DNA of 64,000 nucleotides from Candidatus Sulfopaludibacter sp. SbA3 (GTDB taxonomy: Bacteria > Acidobacteriota > Terriglobia > Bryobacterales > Bryobacteraceae), in assembly GCA_945890485.1 (NCBI GenBank), contig CAMDCN010000006.1:248001-312000 (forward strand), in the 5' to 3' direction. A program made the translations under genes and the position numbers. Positions 35,973 to 46,421 of this stretch are shown piece after piece. Positions within the stretch are counted from its first letter, which is position 1, and each line of letters begins with the position of its first letter. The notes under the pieces are model-generated. The model searched no databases and had not been told where the DNA came from. It saw only the letters and a list, made by a program, of their open reading frames with translations.

Positions 35973-37223
35973 ATGAAGAAGCTCTCCGTCGGCCTCGGAT
36001 TTTGCGGTGCGGCCTTCCTCGTCATGGCTGCGGATTGGCCACAGTGGCGCGGGCCGGAGCGGACAGGCCTGTCCCGGGAGCGGAATCTTCTGCAGGAGTG
36101 GCCGGCCGCGGGCCCCGCATTGCGTTGGCGGGTCGACTCCGTGGGCGATGGCTACGGTACGCCCGCCGTGGCAGGTGGTCTGCTTTACGTCATCGGCAAC
36201 AAAGGCGTCGAAGAGGAGTTCCTGAACGCCTATTCCGCAGCGGAAGGAAAGCTGGTCTGGACCTACAAACTGGGCAAAGTGGGGAATCCAGACCAGCAGC
36301 CGCCCTATCCGAGCTCGCGTTCCACCCCGACCTTTGACAACGGAACGCTGTACGCGCTGAGTTCGGATGGCGATCTGGTGAGCCTGCGGGCGTCCGACGG
36401 CAAGTTGAACTGGAAGAAGAGCCTGCGCGCCGATTTCGCCGGTGAGCCGGGGAAGTGGGCCTATGCCGAATCCCCCTTGATCGATGGCGACGTTCTGGTG
36501 GTGACCCCGGGTGGCAAAACGGCGACGCTGGTGGCTCTCAACAAGAAGTCCGGCGCGGTGATCTGGAAGTCGGCGGTTCCCGGCGGAGACGTGGCGGCCT
36601 ACTCTTCGGCCATCCGCCTCGACGCCGCCGGCAAGGCCCAATACGTGCAGTTTCTGGACAAGGGAGTGGTCGGGGTCGATGCCAAGACGGGCGATTTCCT
36701 GTGGCGGTATGAGAAGACCAGCACCGGTCCGGCGAACATCCCGACGCCGGTCGGCTTCAAGAACTACGTCTATAGTTCGAACTCGCGGCGGTTCGGGGGC
36801 GGTCTGGTGCAGTTGAACGCCAAGCCCGGCGGCATCGCTGCCGAAGAGGTCTATTTTGAACGTGACATGCCGAACACGCTGGGTGGTCAGGTGCTGCTCG
36901 ATGGCATCCTGTACGGCACAAACTCGGCCGGCCTGGCGGCTGGTGATTTCCTGACCGGCAAAATCAAATGGAAGGTGGAGACCGGCCCTGGCTCCGTGCT
37001 CTTCGCCGATGGCCGGTTGTACGTGCATGGCGAGGATGGCGAGGTCCGGTTGGTGGAGGCCAGCCCAGAGGCCTATCGCGAGAAAGGCCGTTTCACCCCG
37101 CCCAACCCGCCCAAGCATACGCGGAGCCGGGAGATGGCGTGGGCCTACCCCGTTGTCGCGAACGGACGGCTATACATCCGCGATCTCAATACCATCTGGG
37201 CCTACGACGTCAGCGCGAAATAG
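35973..37223 (+). CDS. PQQ-binding-like beta-propeller protein
   Basis: 416 residues. N-terminal signal (GLGFCGAAFLVMAADWPQWRG); WPQWRGPERTGLS is the usual start of secreted Acidobacteria/Planctomycetes PQQ-propeller proteins. Blades contain the repeated pattern GxxxALxAxxGxxxWxx (such as TLYALSSDGDLVSLRASDGKLNWKKSL and VALNKKSGAVIWKSAV). No catalytic domain is attached, so it is probably a structural or assembly protein rather than a quinoprotein dehydrogenase. Convergent with the cytochrome gene, overlapping by 14 bases. Confidence 0.9.
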   Translation: MKKLSVGLGFCGAAFLVMAADWPQWRGPERTGLSRERNLLQEWPAAGPALRWRVDSVGDGYGTPAVAGGLLYVIGNKGVEEEFLNAYSAAEGKLVWTYKLGKVGNPDQQPPYPSSRSTPTFDNGTLYALSSDGDLVSLRASDGKLNWKKSLRADFAGEPGKWAYAESPLIDGDVLVVTPGGKTATLVALNKKSGAVIWKSAVPGGDVAAYSSAIRLDAAGKAQYVQFLDKGVVGVDAKTGDFLWRYEKTSTGPANIPTPVGFKNYVYSSNSRRFGGGLVQLNAKPGGIAAEEVYFERDMPNTLGGQVLLDGILYGTNSAGLAAGDFLTGKIKWKVETGPGSVLFADGRLYVHGEDGEVRLVEASPEAYREKGRFTPPNPPKHTRSREMAWAYPVVANGRLYIRDLNTIWAYDVSAK

Positions 37224-37737
37224 CGGGGCGTTTATACGGAACGAACCCATCGCGGTTCGGCATCCGGACCGCCGCCAGCGTCTTGGCGTTCAACTCCTGC
37301 GTTTCGGCCACGATGCCATTCCAATGCAGGACCAGGGCAGTGAGGGAGTAGGCCTCGTCGGCCGTCAGTGAGCGCGGATGATCAAACGGCATCGCCCGCC
37401 GGATGAAGTCAAAGACGGTGGTCGCGTAGGGCCAATAGCTACCTACCGTTTTCTTGGGCTTTGCGGTGGCAAGGCTGCCGATGCCGCCGGTGAGCGCTGG
37501 ATACTGAGCCTCCCGGCCCTCTCCGTTATCGTTGTGACAGGCTGCGCATTTCGCCTTGAACAGAGGCCGGCCTTTTTCCGCCGTTCCCGAGCCAGCGGGG
37601 AGCCCTTTGCCGTCCGGGTAAACGGTCAGATTGACCTTGGTGATCTCTTCAGCCGAGGCGGCCCGGCCCAGGCCCAGCGGCTTCGGCTGAGCGAAAGCCG
37701 CTGCTGAGAGCAGGAATAGAACCAACGCTTTAGGCAT
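37210..37737 (-). CDS. monohaem c-type cytochrome, SoxD-like
   Basis: 175 residues. Signal peptide (ALVLFLLSAAAFAQ). One haem site CAACH (Cys64, Cys67, His68) and a likely Met ligand in FDFIRRAMPFDHPRSLTADEAYSLTALVL, a segment typical of the first domain of SoxD. SoxD itself is about twice as long with two haems, so this is a one-haem version. It starts inside the end of the SoxC-like gene (8-base overlap), so the two form one enzyme: electrons from the molybdenum subunit would pass to this cytochrome. Confidence 0.88.
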   Translation of the reverse strand: MPKALVLFLLSAAAFAQPKPLGLGRAASAEEITKVNLTVYPDGKGLPAGSGTAEKGRPLFKAKCAACHNDNGEGREAQYPALTGGIGSLATAKPKKTVGSYWPYATTVFDFIRRAMPFDHPRSLTADEAYSLTALVLHWNGIVAETQELNAKTLAAVRMPNRDGFVPYKRPAISR

Positions 37738-38977
37738 GCGCCAGAACCTCGCCCGACGCCGTCACCCGCCACGATTTAATCGCGTGATAGTGGTAGCCGG
37801 CGAACCGGCCATAGGCCGCGATGAATTGATCGTGCGACGGTTGCACGTATCCGGTCTCGTCGGTGCAGCGGGACTGGAGAATCGTCTCTTTCCCATCCCA
37901 TTGCCAGGGAGCGCGGAACCGGGTGAGCGCGCGTGGCAGAACCGGCGATTGCAACTCCGCGTCGGTCCACGCCGCGCCGCCATCGAAGGATACCTCGACC
38001 CGGGTGATGCGGCCGTGCCCGGTCCAGGCGATGCCGGTGACCTCTTGAAACCCTGGACCTCTAAGGCGGTGGCCTCCGGAAGGTCGCGTGATCACGGATC
38101 GAGCATCGATAACGAAACTGAACTGCCGCGCCTTACCGTCCGGTGTCAACTCTGTGTAATACGCGGTCTCCTTGACGGACATCGCTGGCTCGGCCGCCAA
38201 TTCCAGCCGGTGCACCCACTTCACGTTGGCGTTCCCTTCCCAGCCCGGGAGCAGCAGGCGGAGTGGATATCCCTGCTCTGGGCGCAACGCCTCCCCGTTC
38301 TGCCCGTAGGCCAGGAACGCATCGTCGAGGATCTTCTCGATCGGGATGCTGCGCGCCATTCGCCCCGCATCGGCGCCTTCGGCGATCACCCATTTCGCCT
38401 CGGGCCGGACGCCTGTTTCGGCCAGGACGCGTGCGAGCGAAACCCCCGTCCATTCCGAACAACTGACGAGACCCATACTCTGTTGCACCGTTGGCGGCGG
38501 ATTGCCATTGTTGTCTCCCACGATGTTGCCGGCGCACTCGAGAAAATGAACTTTCGAGAGCGACGGGAACTGTTTCAGGTCGTCGAGGGAGAACGACAAC
38601 GGCTTATCGACCAAGCCATGAATGAGCAGCCGATGCTCGGCCGGGTTGATGGCTGGAACCCCGGCGTGGTGGCGCTCAAAGTGAAGGGCGGAGGGCGTGA
38701 TGATGCCGTACAGGTCCTGGAGGGGAGTCCGGCTGGAACCCGTGCCCAGGCTTTTCGTCAGCTCCCGGATCACGCGGACCGGCTGCTCATGGGGAGACCT
38801 GTCTCCATAGGCGCGCATGTGCGCTCCGGATTCCGATGGCGTTGGGTTCGTTTCGCAACCAGCCCCGGCGGCAAGTCCGGCGCCGAGGGCCAAAAAGGTC
38901 CTCCGTGCCCTGCGAATTTCGGGTTGATTAGGAACGTTTGCCACGCTCGCCTCCGGATCCTTTGCGACTTCGATCAT
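37730..38977 (-). CDS. soxC: SoxC-like sulfite/sulfane dehydrogenase, molybdenum subunit
   Basis: 415 residues from ATG at 38977. Tat-like signal (RRARRTFLALGAGLAAGAG, residues about 22-40). The body is a sulfite-oxidase-type molybdopterin domain: TPLQDLYGIITPSALHFERHHAGVPAINP (84-112) is strongly SoxC-like, the molybdenum Cys lies in VHFLECAGN (Cys148), followed by the dimerisation domain with HRLRGPGFQEVTGIAWTGHGRI. No other sox genes lie in the window, so a stand-alone sulfite dehydrogenase is more likely than a full Sox system. The longer reading from 39034 would run through the OxyR-like site and is less likely. Coupled to the cytochrome gene downstream. Confidence 0.85.
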   Translation of the reverse strand: MIEVAKDPEASVANVPNQPEIRRARRTFLALGAGLAAGAGCETNPTPSESGAHMRAYGDRSPHEQPVRVIRELTKSLGTGSSRTPLQDLYGIITPSALHFERHHAGVPAINPAEHRLLIHGLVDKPLSFSLDDLKQFPSLSKVHFLECAGNIVGDNNGNPPPTVQQSMGLVSCSEWTGVSLARVLAETGVRPEAKWVIAEGADAGRMARSIPIEKILDDAFLAYGQNGEALRPEQGYPLRLLLPGWEGNANVKWVHRLELAAEPAMSVKETAYYTELTPDGKARQFSFVIDARSVITRPSGGHRLRGPGFQEVTGIAWTGHGRITRVEVSFDGGAAWTDAELQSPVLPRALTRFRAPWQWDGKETILQSRCTDETGYVQPSHDQFIAAYGRFAGYHYHAIKSWRVTASGEVLAHA

Positions 38978-38980
38978 CGC

Positions 38981-41289
<2,309 letters not shown>

Positions 41290-41313
41290 CTCCCGAGCAG
41301 CTTGGTTCTGAAG

Positions 41314-41351
41314 CAAAGGTCGGCGGCGTTTCTGGACGCCGCCGACCTTTG
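41314..41351 (+). terminator. katG intrinsic terminator
   Basis: Perfect 16-base stem CAAAGGTCGGCGGCGT (41314-41329) with its complement (41336-41351), 6-base loop TTCTGG, followed by TCATTTT. It begins 25 bases after the katG stop. The T tract is short but the stem is very stable. Confidence 0.85.
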
Positions 41352-41417
41352 TCATTTTCAGGGCTTCGTGGGTGAGATAAAATTCGACTGGCGGGATTCC
41401 GCTGTAAGTGGGGTTTT

Positions 41418-42356
41418 ATGGCTCTTCTTCGGTTCTTGTTTTGCGGCGCGCTACTGTTCGCGCAGGTTGACCGGTTTGCCGGTACGTTCTCCAATGATGT
41501 ATTTACGTTGGAGTTGAGGCGGAGCGGGGCCGGGTATACAGGCACGATCCGGACTCAGGGCGAATCCATGCCGGTGACTGCGGCAGCCGAGGGTGAGCGG
41601 TTGGCTGGTTCATTTGGCAGCGGGGCGCAATCGTATCGATTCGAGGCGACGCGGTCGGCGGGCGGGTTGGTGCTGCTGAGTGATGGCAACCGGTACGAGT
41701 TGCGGGAGGTGGGTTCGAAGCCGGGGGTAGGGTCGGAGTCTCCGGGGGCTGGCTTGGTGGGAGATTGGCAGGCCAGTGACGGCGTGCTGAGCCTGCGGGC
41801 CGATGGGACAGCGACGTGGGGGCCGAATCGCTACCAGTATGTCGTGAAGGGGAATCAGATCATTGCCACCGGGGGACCACAAGGCAGCCAGATTCTGCCG
41901 TTTCAATTAAATGGGGATACGCTGCTGGTGCTCGTGGAGGGGACTGCCGTGAAGTTGACTCGGCGGCCAGCCGGGCAGGCGCCGGTGGCGGCAGCGGGCG
42001 GACGGGGGGGCGTGGCGGCGGACTTAATCGGCAAGTGGTGTAAAGTGACTAATTTCAACGCGAATAACACAGGCGCCTACAATTCGAGCGCGTGCATCGT
42101 GTTGAACGGGAATGGGACGTTTGTCTATGGCGCCGAGACGGATAGTTACAATCCGAACGGTGGCGTGACGAGCCAGACCTCGGATTCGGGTACTTGGACT
42201 GCGGCCGAGGGGAGCATTACGGCGAATTCGCGTTTGCGCGGAGGGACGGTAACGTTCCGGCTGGAGCGGCGGAACCATCCGAAAACAGGGGATCCAATGA
42301 TCGTGTTGGATGGAGACGCTTACGTGACCTTCTACCAGAAAGCCCCTTGGCGGTAG
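41418..42356 (+). CDS. secreted hypothetical protein with repeated beta units
   Basis: 312 residues. Signal peptide (LLRFLFCGALLFAQ). Three beta-rich segments seem related: FAGTFSNDVFTLELRRSGAG near 18, GLVGDWQASDGVLSLRADG near 112 and LIGKWCKVTNFNANNTGAY near 200. Such lipocalin-like repeats (GxWxx...L.L...G.....) are common in secreted acidobacterial proteins. Two Cys (WCKV and SSACIV) in the last unit could form a disulfide. Function unknown. The 119 bases before the NHL gene contain only a weak 6-base hairpin (42426-42446). Confidence 0.75.
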   Translation: MALLRFLFCGALLFAQVDRFAGTFSNDVFTLELRRSGAGYTGTIRTQGESMPVTAAAEGERLAGSFGSGAQSYRFEATRSAGGLVLLSDGNRYELREVGSKPGVGSESPGAGLVGDWQASDGVLSLRADGTATWGPNRYQYVVKGNQIIATGGPQGSQILPFQLNGDTLLVLVEGTAVKLTRRPAGQAPVAAAGGRGGVAADLIGKWCKVTNFNANNTGAYNSSACIVLNGNGTFVYGAETDSYNPNGGVTSQTSDSGTWTAAEGSITANSRLRGGTVTFRLERRNHPKTGDPMIVLDGDAYVTFYQKAPWR

Positions 42357-42475
42357 GCAAAATCCTAGGGTCACGTTTCCTGATGATACAGGGCTAAGAG
42401 TCCGATAAAGAGCATAGGCCGCGTGTCTGTCCCTCAGGAAGACAGATCCCGCCGCGGTTTTCTGCTGTTTGTCTC

Positions 42476-45400
42476 ATGGTAAATTCTGTAGCCCGTGTCC
42501 TATTCCGACTCCTGGCCGTCGTGTGTCTACCGATCGCCGGTTCCGGCCAAAACACGATTGTTACCATTGCGGGTGGCCCTGGCGAAGGTCCGGTGGCGAC
42601 CGCAGTAGCTCTGCGGTCGCCACGGGCGGTGGCCGTGGATGCGGCGGGGAACGTGTATATTGCGGATACGGAAAGCCAGCGCGTGCGCCGGGTGGCGCCG
42701 GGCGGGGCGATTACGGTTGTCGCCGGGTCAGGGGTTCCAGGCTTCAGTGGCGACGGAGGAGCCGCCACGGCGGCCCAGTTGCAGGACCCGAACGGCGTGG
42801 CGGTCGATTCCGCTGGGAACATTTACATTGCCGATACGGGGAACAATCGGATTCGTCGCGTGACGCCGGCCGGTTTGATTTCGACGGTGGCGGGCGGGAC
42901 GACGGACCAACTCAACGCGCCGGCCGGCGTGGCCGTAGATGGGGCGGGAGCCGTCTATGTGGCGGACACCGGAAACAATCGGGTGCGGCGTCTGACGGGC
43001 GGAACATTGACGACGATTGCCGGTACGGGAGGGGCCGGATTCGGGGGGGATGGCGCTGCGGCGACTTCGGCTTCGTTGTGGCAGCCGCGAGGAGTAGCTG
43101 TGGACGGGGCGGGGAATGTCTATATTGCCGACCGCTGGAACCGGCGCATCCGGCGGGTGGCGACGAATGGGATCATCAGTACGGTCGCTGGTGCGGGGAC
43201 GATGGGATTCACCGGGGATGGGGGCAGCGCGGTGGCGGCGCAGTTGGGCGATCCGGCCGGCGTGGGCGTCGACGCGGCGGGGACCATCTATATCGCTGAC
43301 CACTCGAACCAGCGGATCCGGCGGGTAAGCGGCGGAGTGATCTCGACTTTGGCCGGGAACGGGAACCCGGCTTACGGGGGCGACGGAGGGGCAGCGGGGG
43401 CGGCGGCGTTGTATCAGCCTCTGGGCGTGTGCGCGGGGGCTGGCGGGTCCGTTTACGTCGCTGACACCAGCAACTTCCGGGTTCGGATGATTTCCGCCGG
43501 CGGTGTGATAACGACGGTCGCAGGCACCGGCACGCCCGGATTTAGCGGCGACGGCGCATCGGCAACGAACGCACAGTTGTATGGGCCAGCCGGGGCCGTG
43601 GTGGACGGAGCTGGAAACCTCTACATCGCAGATGCAGAGAATCATCGGATTCGCCGCGTATCGCCTGGAGGGATCGTGACGACGGTGGCGGGTTCCGGGG
43701 GCATCCTTTTCAGCGGAGATGGCGGCCCCGCGACGGCCGCGACGTTGTATCGCCCATCGAGTGTGGCCGTGGACGGGGCGGGGAACCTGTACATCGCCGA
43801 TACGTTTAACGACCGCATCCGGAGGGTGAGTCCTGGTGGCGTGATCAGTACGGTGGCGGGTGGCGGGACCTCTCCCGCCGATGGCGTGGCGGCCACGTCG
43901 GCCCGGCTGGTTTTGCCCTCGGCTGTGGCAGTGGATGCGGGCGGAACCTTGTATCTAGCAGACTACTCGAACCGAGTCCGGCGGGTAAGCGGCGGGGTGA
44001 TTACGACGGTGGCAGGGGCTGGCGTCTACGGGACGGCCGGAGACGAAGGCAGCGCGCTGGCGGCGCACTTGGCGGGTCCGAATGGATTGGCGCTGGATGG
44101 CTCGGGAAACATCTATGTGGCCGATGGCTCGCGGATTCGGCGGTTCCGGCCCGGGGGGACGATCACGACCGTCGCTGGCACCTTGACTCCCGGTGCGGGA
44201 GGAGATGGGGGGGCGGCGACAGCAGCCGGGTTGAATTATCCGGCGGGACTGGGGGTAGGCCCTACCGGAAATTTATTCATTGCTGACAGTGGGAATCATC
44301 GGGTGCGGGAGGTGGATGCCGCGGGTGTAATCCGGACGGTGGCAGGGACGGGTACGGCCAGCTTTTCGGGGGACGGCGGCGAACCCGCGGCCGCATCGCT
44401 ATATGATCCACGGGGCGTGGCGCTGGATGGTTCGGGGCATGTGTATGTTGCGGACAGCCGGAATCAACGGGTACGCCGGTTTACCGTTACCGCAACGACG
44501 TCGTTTGCTACGGTTCCGGATGGACTGCAGTTGGTGGTTAATGGGGTGAGCCGGACTGCCCCGTTTAGCTTGGCTTTGCCGCCGGGAACGATGATTTCGG
44601 TGACCGCACCGGGTGCGCAGAGTCCGGCCGGTATCCAAGCTACATTCTCGGGCTGGAGCGACGGCGGGCCGGCCGCTCGGACGATCACTATCGGCGCGGT
44701 GGGGACGTCCTACACCGCGAACTATGCTTCGCGATTACTCTTGACTCATTCGGTGAACCCCGCGAACGCCGGAAGTATTCAGGTGGTGCCTGGATCGGGA
44801 GACGGTTATTATGCACTCGGTACAAATGTTACTCTGACGGCGAGTGCGGCGACGGGATTTGCATTCACCGGGTTTTCTGGTTCGCTGAGCGGGCAGGCGA
44901 ATCCGCAGACCGTAACGATGAGCGCGTTCCGGACGGTGACCGCGAATTTTGCATGCACTTATCAGTTGAGCTCGGCGAGCGCGAACGTGAGTGGGGCAGC
45001 GGGCTCTGGAACCGTTTCGGTCATGACTGGGGTGGGGTGCTCGATTCCGATTGTTCCTGCCGCAGGCTGGCTGAGCGGAACGCAATCGGGAAGCACGGTG
45101 CAGTTTTCCTATCAGGAGAACGCCGGGGCCGCGCGGAGTGGCGCCATTCTAATTGGCGGCCAGACATTCACCGTGAACCAAGCGGCTTCGCCCAATCTGC
45201 TGGTACCCAGTGCCCGCGACGGCGGGCCGATCGCACCGAGCGGAAATGCCCAAACGATCGTCGTGCGATACTCGCACCCGGCGGGTGCTGAGTATCTGGG
45301 TGTAGTGAATATTCTCATCAATCGGGCGTTGGACGGAGGGAATGCCTGCTATGTCGCGTACTCGCGGCCGTACGGTCTGCTGTTTCTCGTGCGGGACGGC

Positions 45401-46096
45401 GGCACGGGGGATGGGCTCATCGGGCCACTGATTCCAGGAAGCGCCGAGTCAGTGAGTAACAGCCAGTGTACGATCTCCGGGCAGGGCACATCGGCGGTAG
45501 TCAGTGGGAATTCGTTGACGTTGACGCTGGCGGTGAGCTATTCGGCGTCGTTTCGGGGGAACCGGGTGATCTATACGGCGGCGCAGTCGGTGAGTAATGT
45601 CACCTCCGGTTGGCAAACGATGGGGGCGGCGCTCGTGCCAGAAGCGGCTCTGAGCTACCCGCGTGCCAATGGCTTGACGCCTCCGACGGCAACGGCCGCG
45701 ACGCAAACGCTGACGGCGACGTTTCAGGATGGCGCGAATGCAAACTTCCTGCAAACCGTCTGGCTGCTGATGAATACGGCCGTCGACGCCAATCAGGCCT
45801 GTTATCTGGCGTACTTCGTGCCGGGAAACCTTTTGTTTTTGTATCCAGACAATGGTGATGGCAGCCAGGCGACGGCGATCGCGTTGAGCGGAACGAACAC
45901 GATCGAGAACAGTTTTTGCCGGATTAGCGCTCAAGGGTCGAGCGCAGTGAAGAACGGCAACCAACTGACGCTTACACTCAACTACACGGTGAAGCCAGCG
46001 TTTGCCGGGCCGCGCGGAATCTGGGGAGCGGTGCAGAATGTGGCCGTCGAAACGAGCCCGTGGACGATCCTGGGGGCGTGGATGGTGCCTCCCTAA
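42476..46096 (+). CDS. large secreted NHL-repeat protein with duplicated C-terminal domain
   Basis: 1206 residues. Signal peptide (RVLFRLLAVVCLPIAGSGQ). Residues about 42-670 hold twelve NHL repeats of about 55 residues with pattern VAVDGAGNxYIADTxNxRIRRV...TVAGxGxxGFSGDGG. Then come a PEGA-like segment (TVPDGLQLVVNGV), an InlB-type B-repeat-like segment (SVNPANAGSIQVVPGSGDGYYALGTNVTLTA), a BACON-like segment with a Cys (GVGCSIPI) and two copies of an unknown domain of about 150 residues (905-1054 and 1055-1206, each ending like SxWxxxGAxxVP). Twelve blades could form two six-bladed propellers. Probably a surface or extracellular binding protein. Confidence 0.88.
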   Translation: MVNSVARVLFRLLAVVCLPIAGSGQNTIVTIAGGPGEGPVATAVALRSPRAVAVDAAGNVYIADTESQRVRRVAPGGAITVVAGSGVPGFSGDGGAATAAQLQDPNGVAVDSAGNIYIADTGNNRIRRVTPAGLISTVAGGTTDQLNAPAGVAVDGAGAVYVADTGNNRVRRLTGGTLTTIAGTGGAGFGGDGAAATSASLWQPRGVAVDGAGNVYIADRWNRRIRRVATNGIISTVAGAGTMGFTGDGGSAVAAQLGDPAGVGVDAAGTIYIADHSNQRIRRVSGGVISTLAGNGNPAYGGDGGAAGAAALYQPLGVCAGAGGSVYVADTSNFRVRMISAGGVITTVAGTGTPGFSGDGASATNAQLYGPAGAVVDGAGNLYIADAENHRIRRVSPGGIVTTVAGSGGILFSGDGGPATAATLYRPSSVAVDGAGNLYIADTFNDRIRRVSPGGVISTVAGGGTSPADGVAATSARLVLPSAVAVDAGGTLYLADYSNRVRRVSGGVITTVAGAGVYGTAGDEGSALAAHLAGPNGLALDGSGNIYVADGSRIRRFRPGGTITTVAGTLTPGAGGDGGAATAAGLNYPAGLGVGPTGNLFIADSGNHRVREVDAAGVIRTVAGTGTASFSGDGGEPAAASLYDPRGVALDGSGHVYVADSRNQRVRRFTVTATTSFATVPDGLQLVVNGVSRTAPFSLALPPGTMISVTAPGAQSPAGIQATFSGWSDGGPAARTITIGAVGTSYTANYASRLLLTHSVNPANAGSIQVVPGSGDGYYALGTNVTLTASAATGFAFTGFSGSLSGQANPQTVTMSAFRTVTANFACTYQLSSASANVSGAAGSGTVSVMTGVGCSIPIVPAAGWLSGTQSGSTVQFSYQENAGAARSGAILIGGQTFTVNQAASPNLLVPSARDGGPIAPSGNAQTIVVRYSHPAGAEYLGVVNILINRALDGGNACYVAYSRPYGLLFLVRDGGTGDGLIGPLIPGSAESVSNSQCTISGQGTSAVVSGNSLTLTLAVSYSASFRGNRVIYTAAQSVSNVTSGWQTMGAALVPEAALSYPRANGLTPPTATAATQTLTATFQDGANANFLQTVWLLMNTAVDANQACYLAYFVPGNLLFLYPDNGDGSQATAIALSGTNTIENSFCRISAQGSSAVKNGNQLTLTLNYTVKPAFAGPRGIWGAVQNVAVETSPWTILGAWMVPP
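42599..44484 (+). repeat. twelve tandem NHL-repeat units, about 160-170 bases each
   Basis: In-frame repeats marked by a recurring GGnAAC-nTnTATnTnGCnGA core encoding GNxYIAD. They diverge by substitutions and small indels and unit length varies, so this is an old coding repeat family, not a simple satellite or CRISPR. Confidence 0.85.
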
Positions 46097-46115
46097 GCGA
46101 CAATGAGTCTTGGTT

Positions 46116-46421
46116 ATGTCGCGATTCGATTCCCGCTCCGTTCTTCTCCAGCAGGCTTGGCTGGGGGATGCCGTACTGGCGCTCTATGTCCGGGAGAAAA
46201 TCCTACGGGAGGATGGCGTCCTTGACGGGGAGAAATACACGCGGATGACTTCGAACCAGTTCCTCAGCGCATTGGGCGAGCCCAGCGCCGTGGAGGCTGA
46301 GATTGGGACCGTCTACCAGGATAAAGGCTTGGCGAGCGCCTTCGAATTCATTGAGACCAAGCTGGTCCCGATCTTCGACAAGCAGGAGAGTAAGCGGCGG
46401 AAGCGATTGGGCCTCACTTGA
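46116..46421 (+). CDS. Mini-III-like ribonuclease III-domain protein
   Basis: 101 residues from ATG 46116; a TTG at 46110 is a possible start. A single RNase III fold: AWLGDAVLALYVREKIL (catalytic Asp in GDAV), a TSNQFL segment, and EAEIGTVYQDKGLASAFEFIETKLVPIF matching the second catalytic region (Glu-x-x-Ile-Gly-x-x-Tyr). As in Mini-III (MrnC) and unlike standard RNase III, the Glu four residues before GDAV is Ala and no dsRNA-binding domain follows. Mini-III matures 23S rRNA in Firmicutes; whether that holds here is inference. It is shorter than known Mini-III (about 130-150). Convergent overlap of 8 bases with the M24 peptidase gene. Confidence 0.75.
   Translation: MSRFDSRSVLLQQAWLGDAVLALYVREKILREDGVLDGEKYTRMTSNQFLSALGEPSAVEAEIGTVYQDKGLASAFEFIETKLVPIFDKQESKRRKRLGLT

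Noticed and set aside
42599-44484. CRISPR-like or satellite array
   Set aside because: The repeats are in frame, vary in sequence and length, and encode NHL blades; there are no identical repeats with unique spacers.
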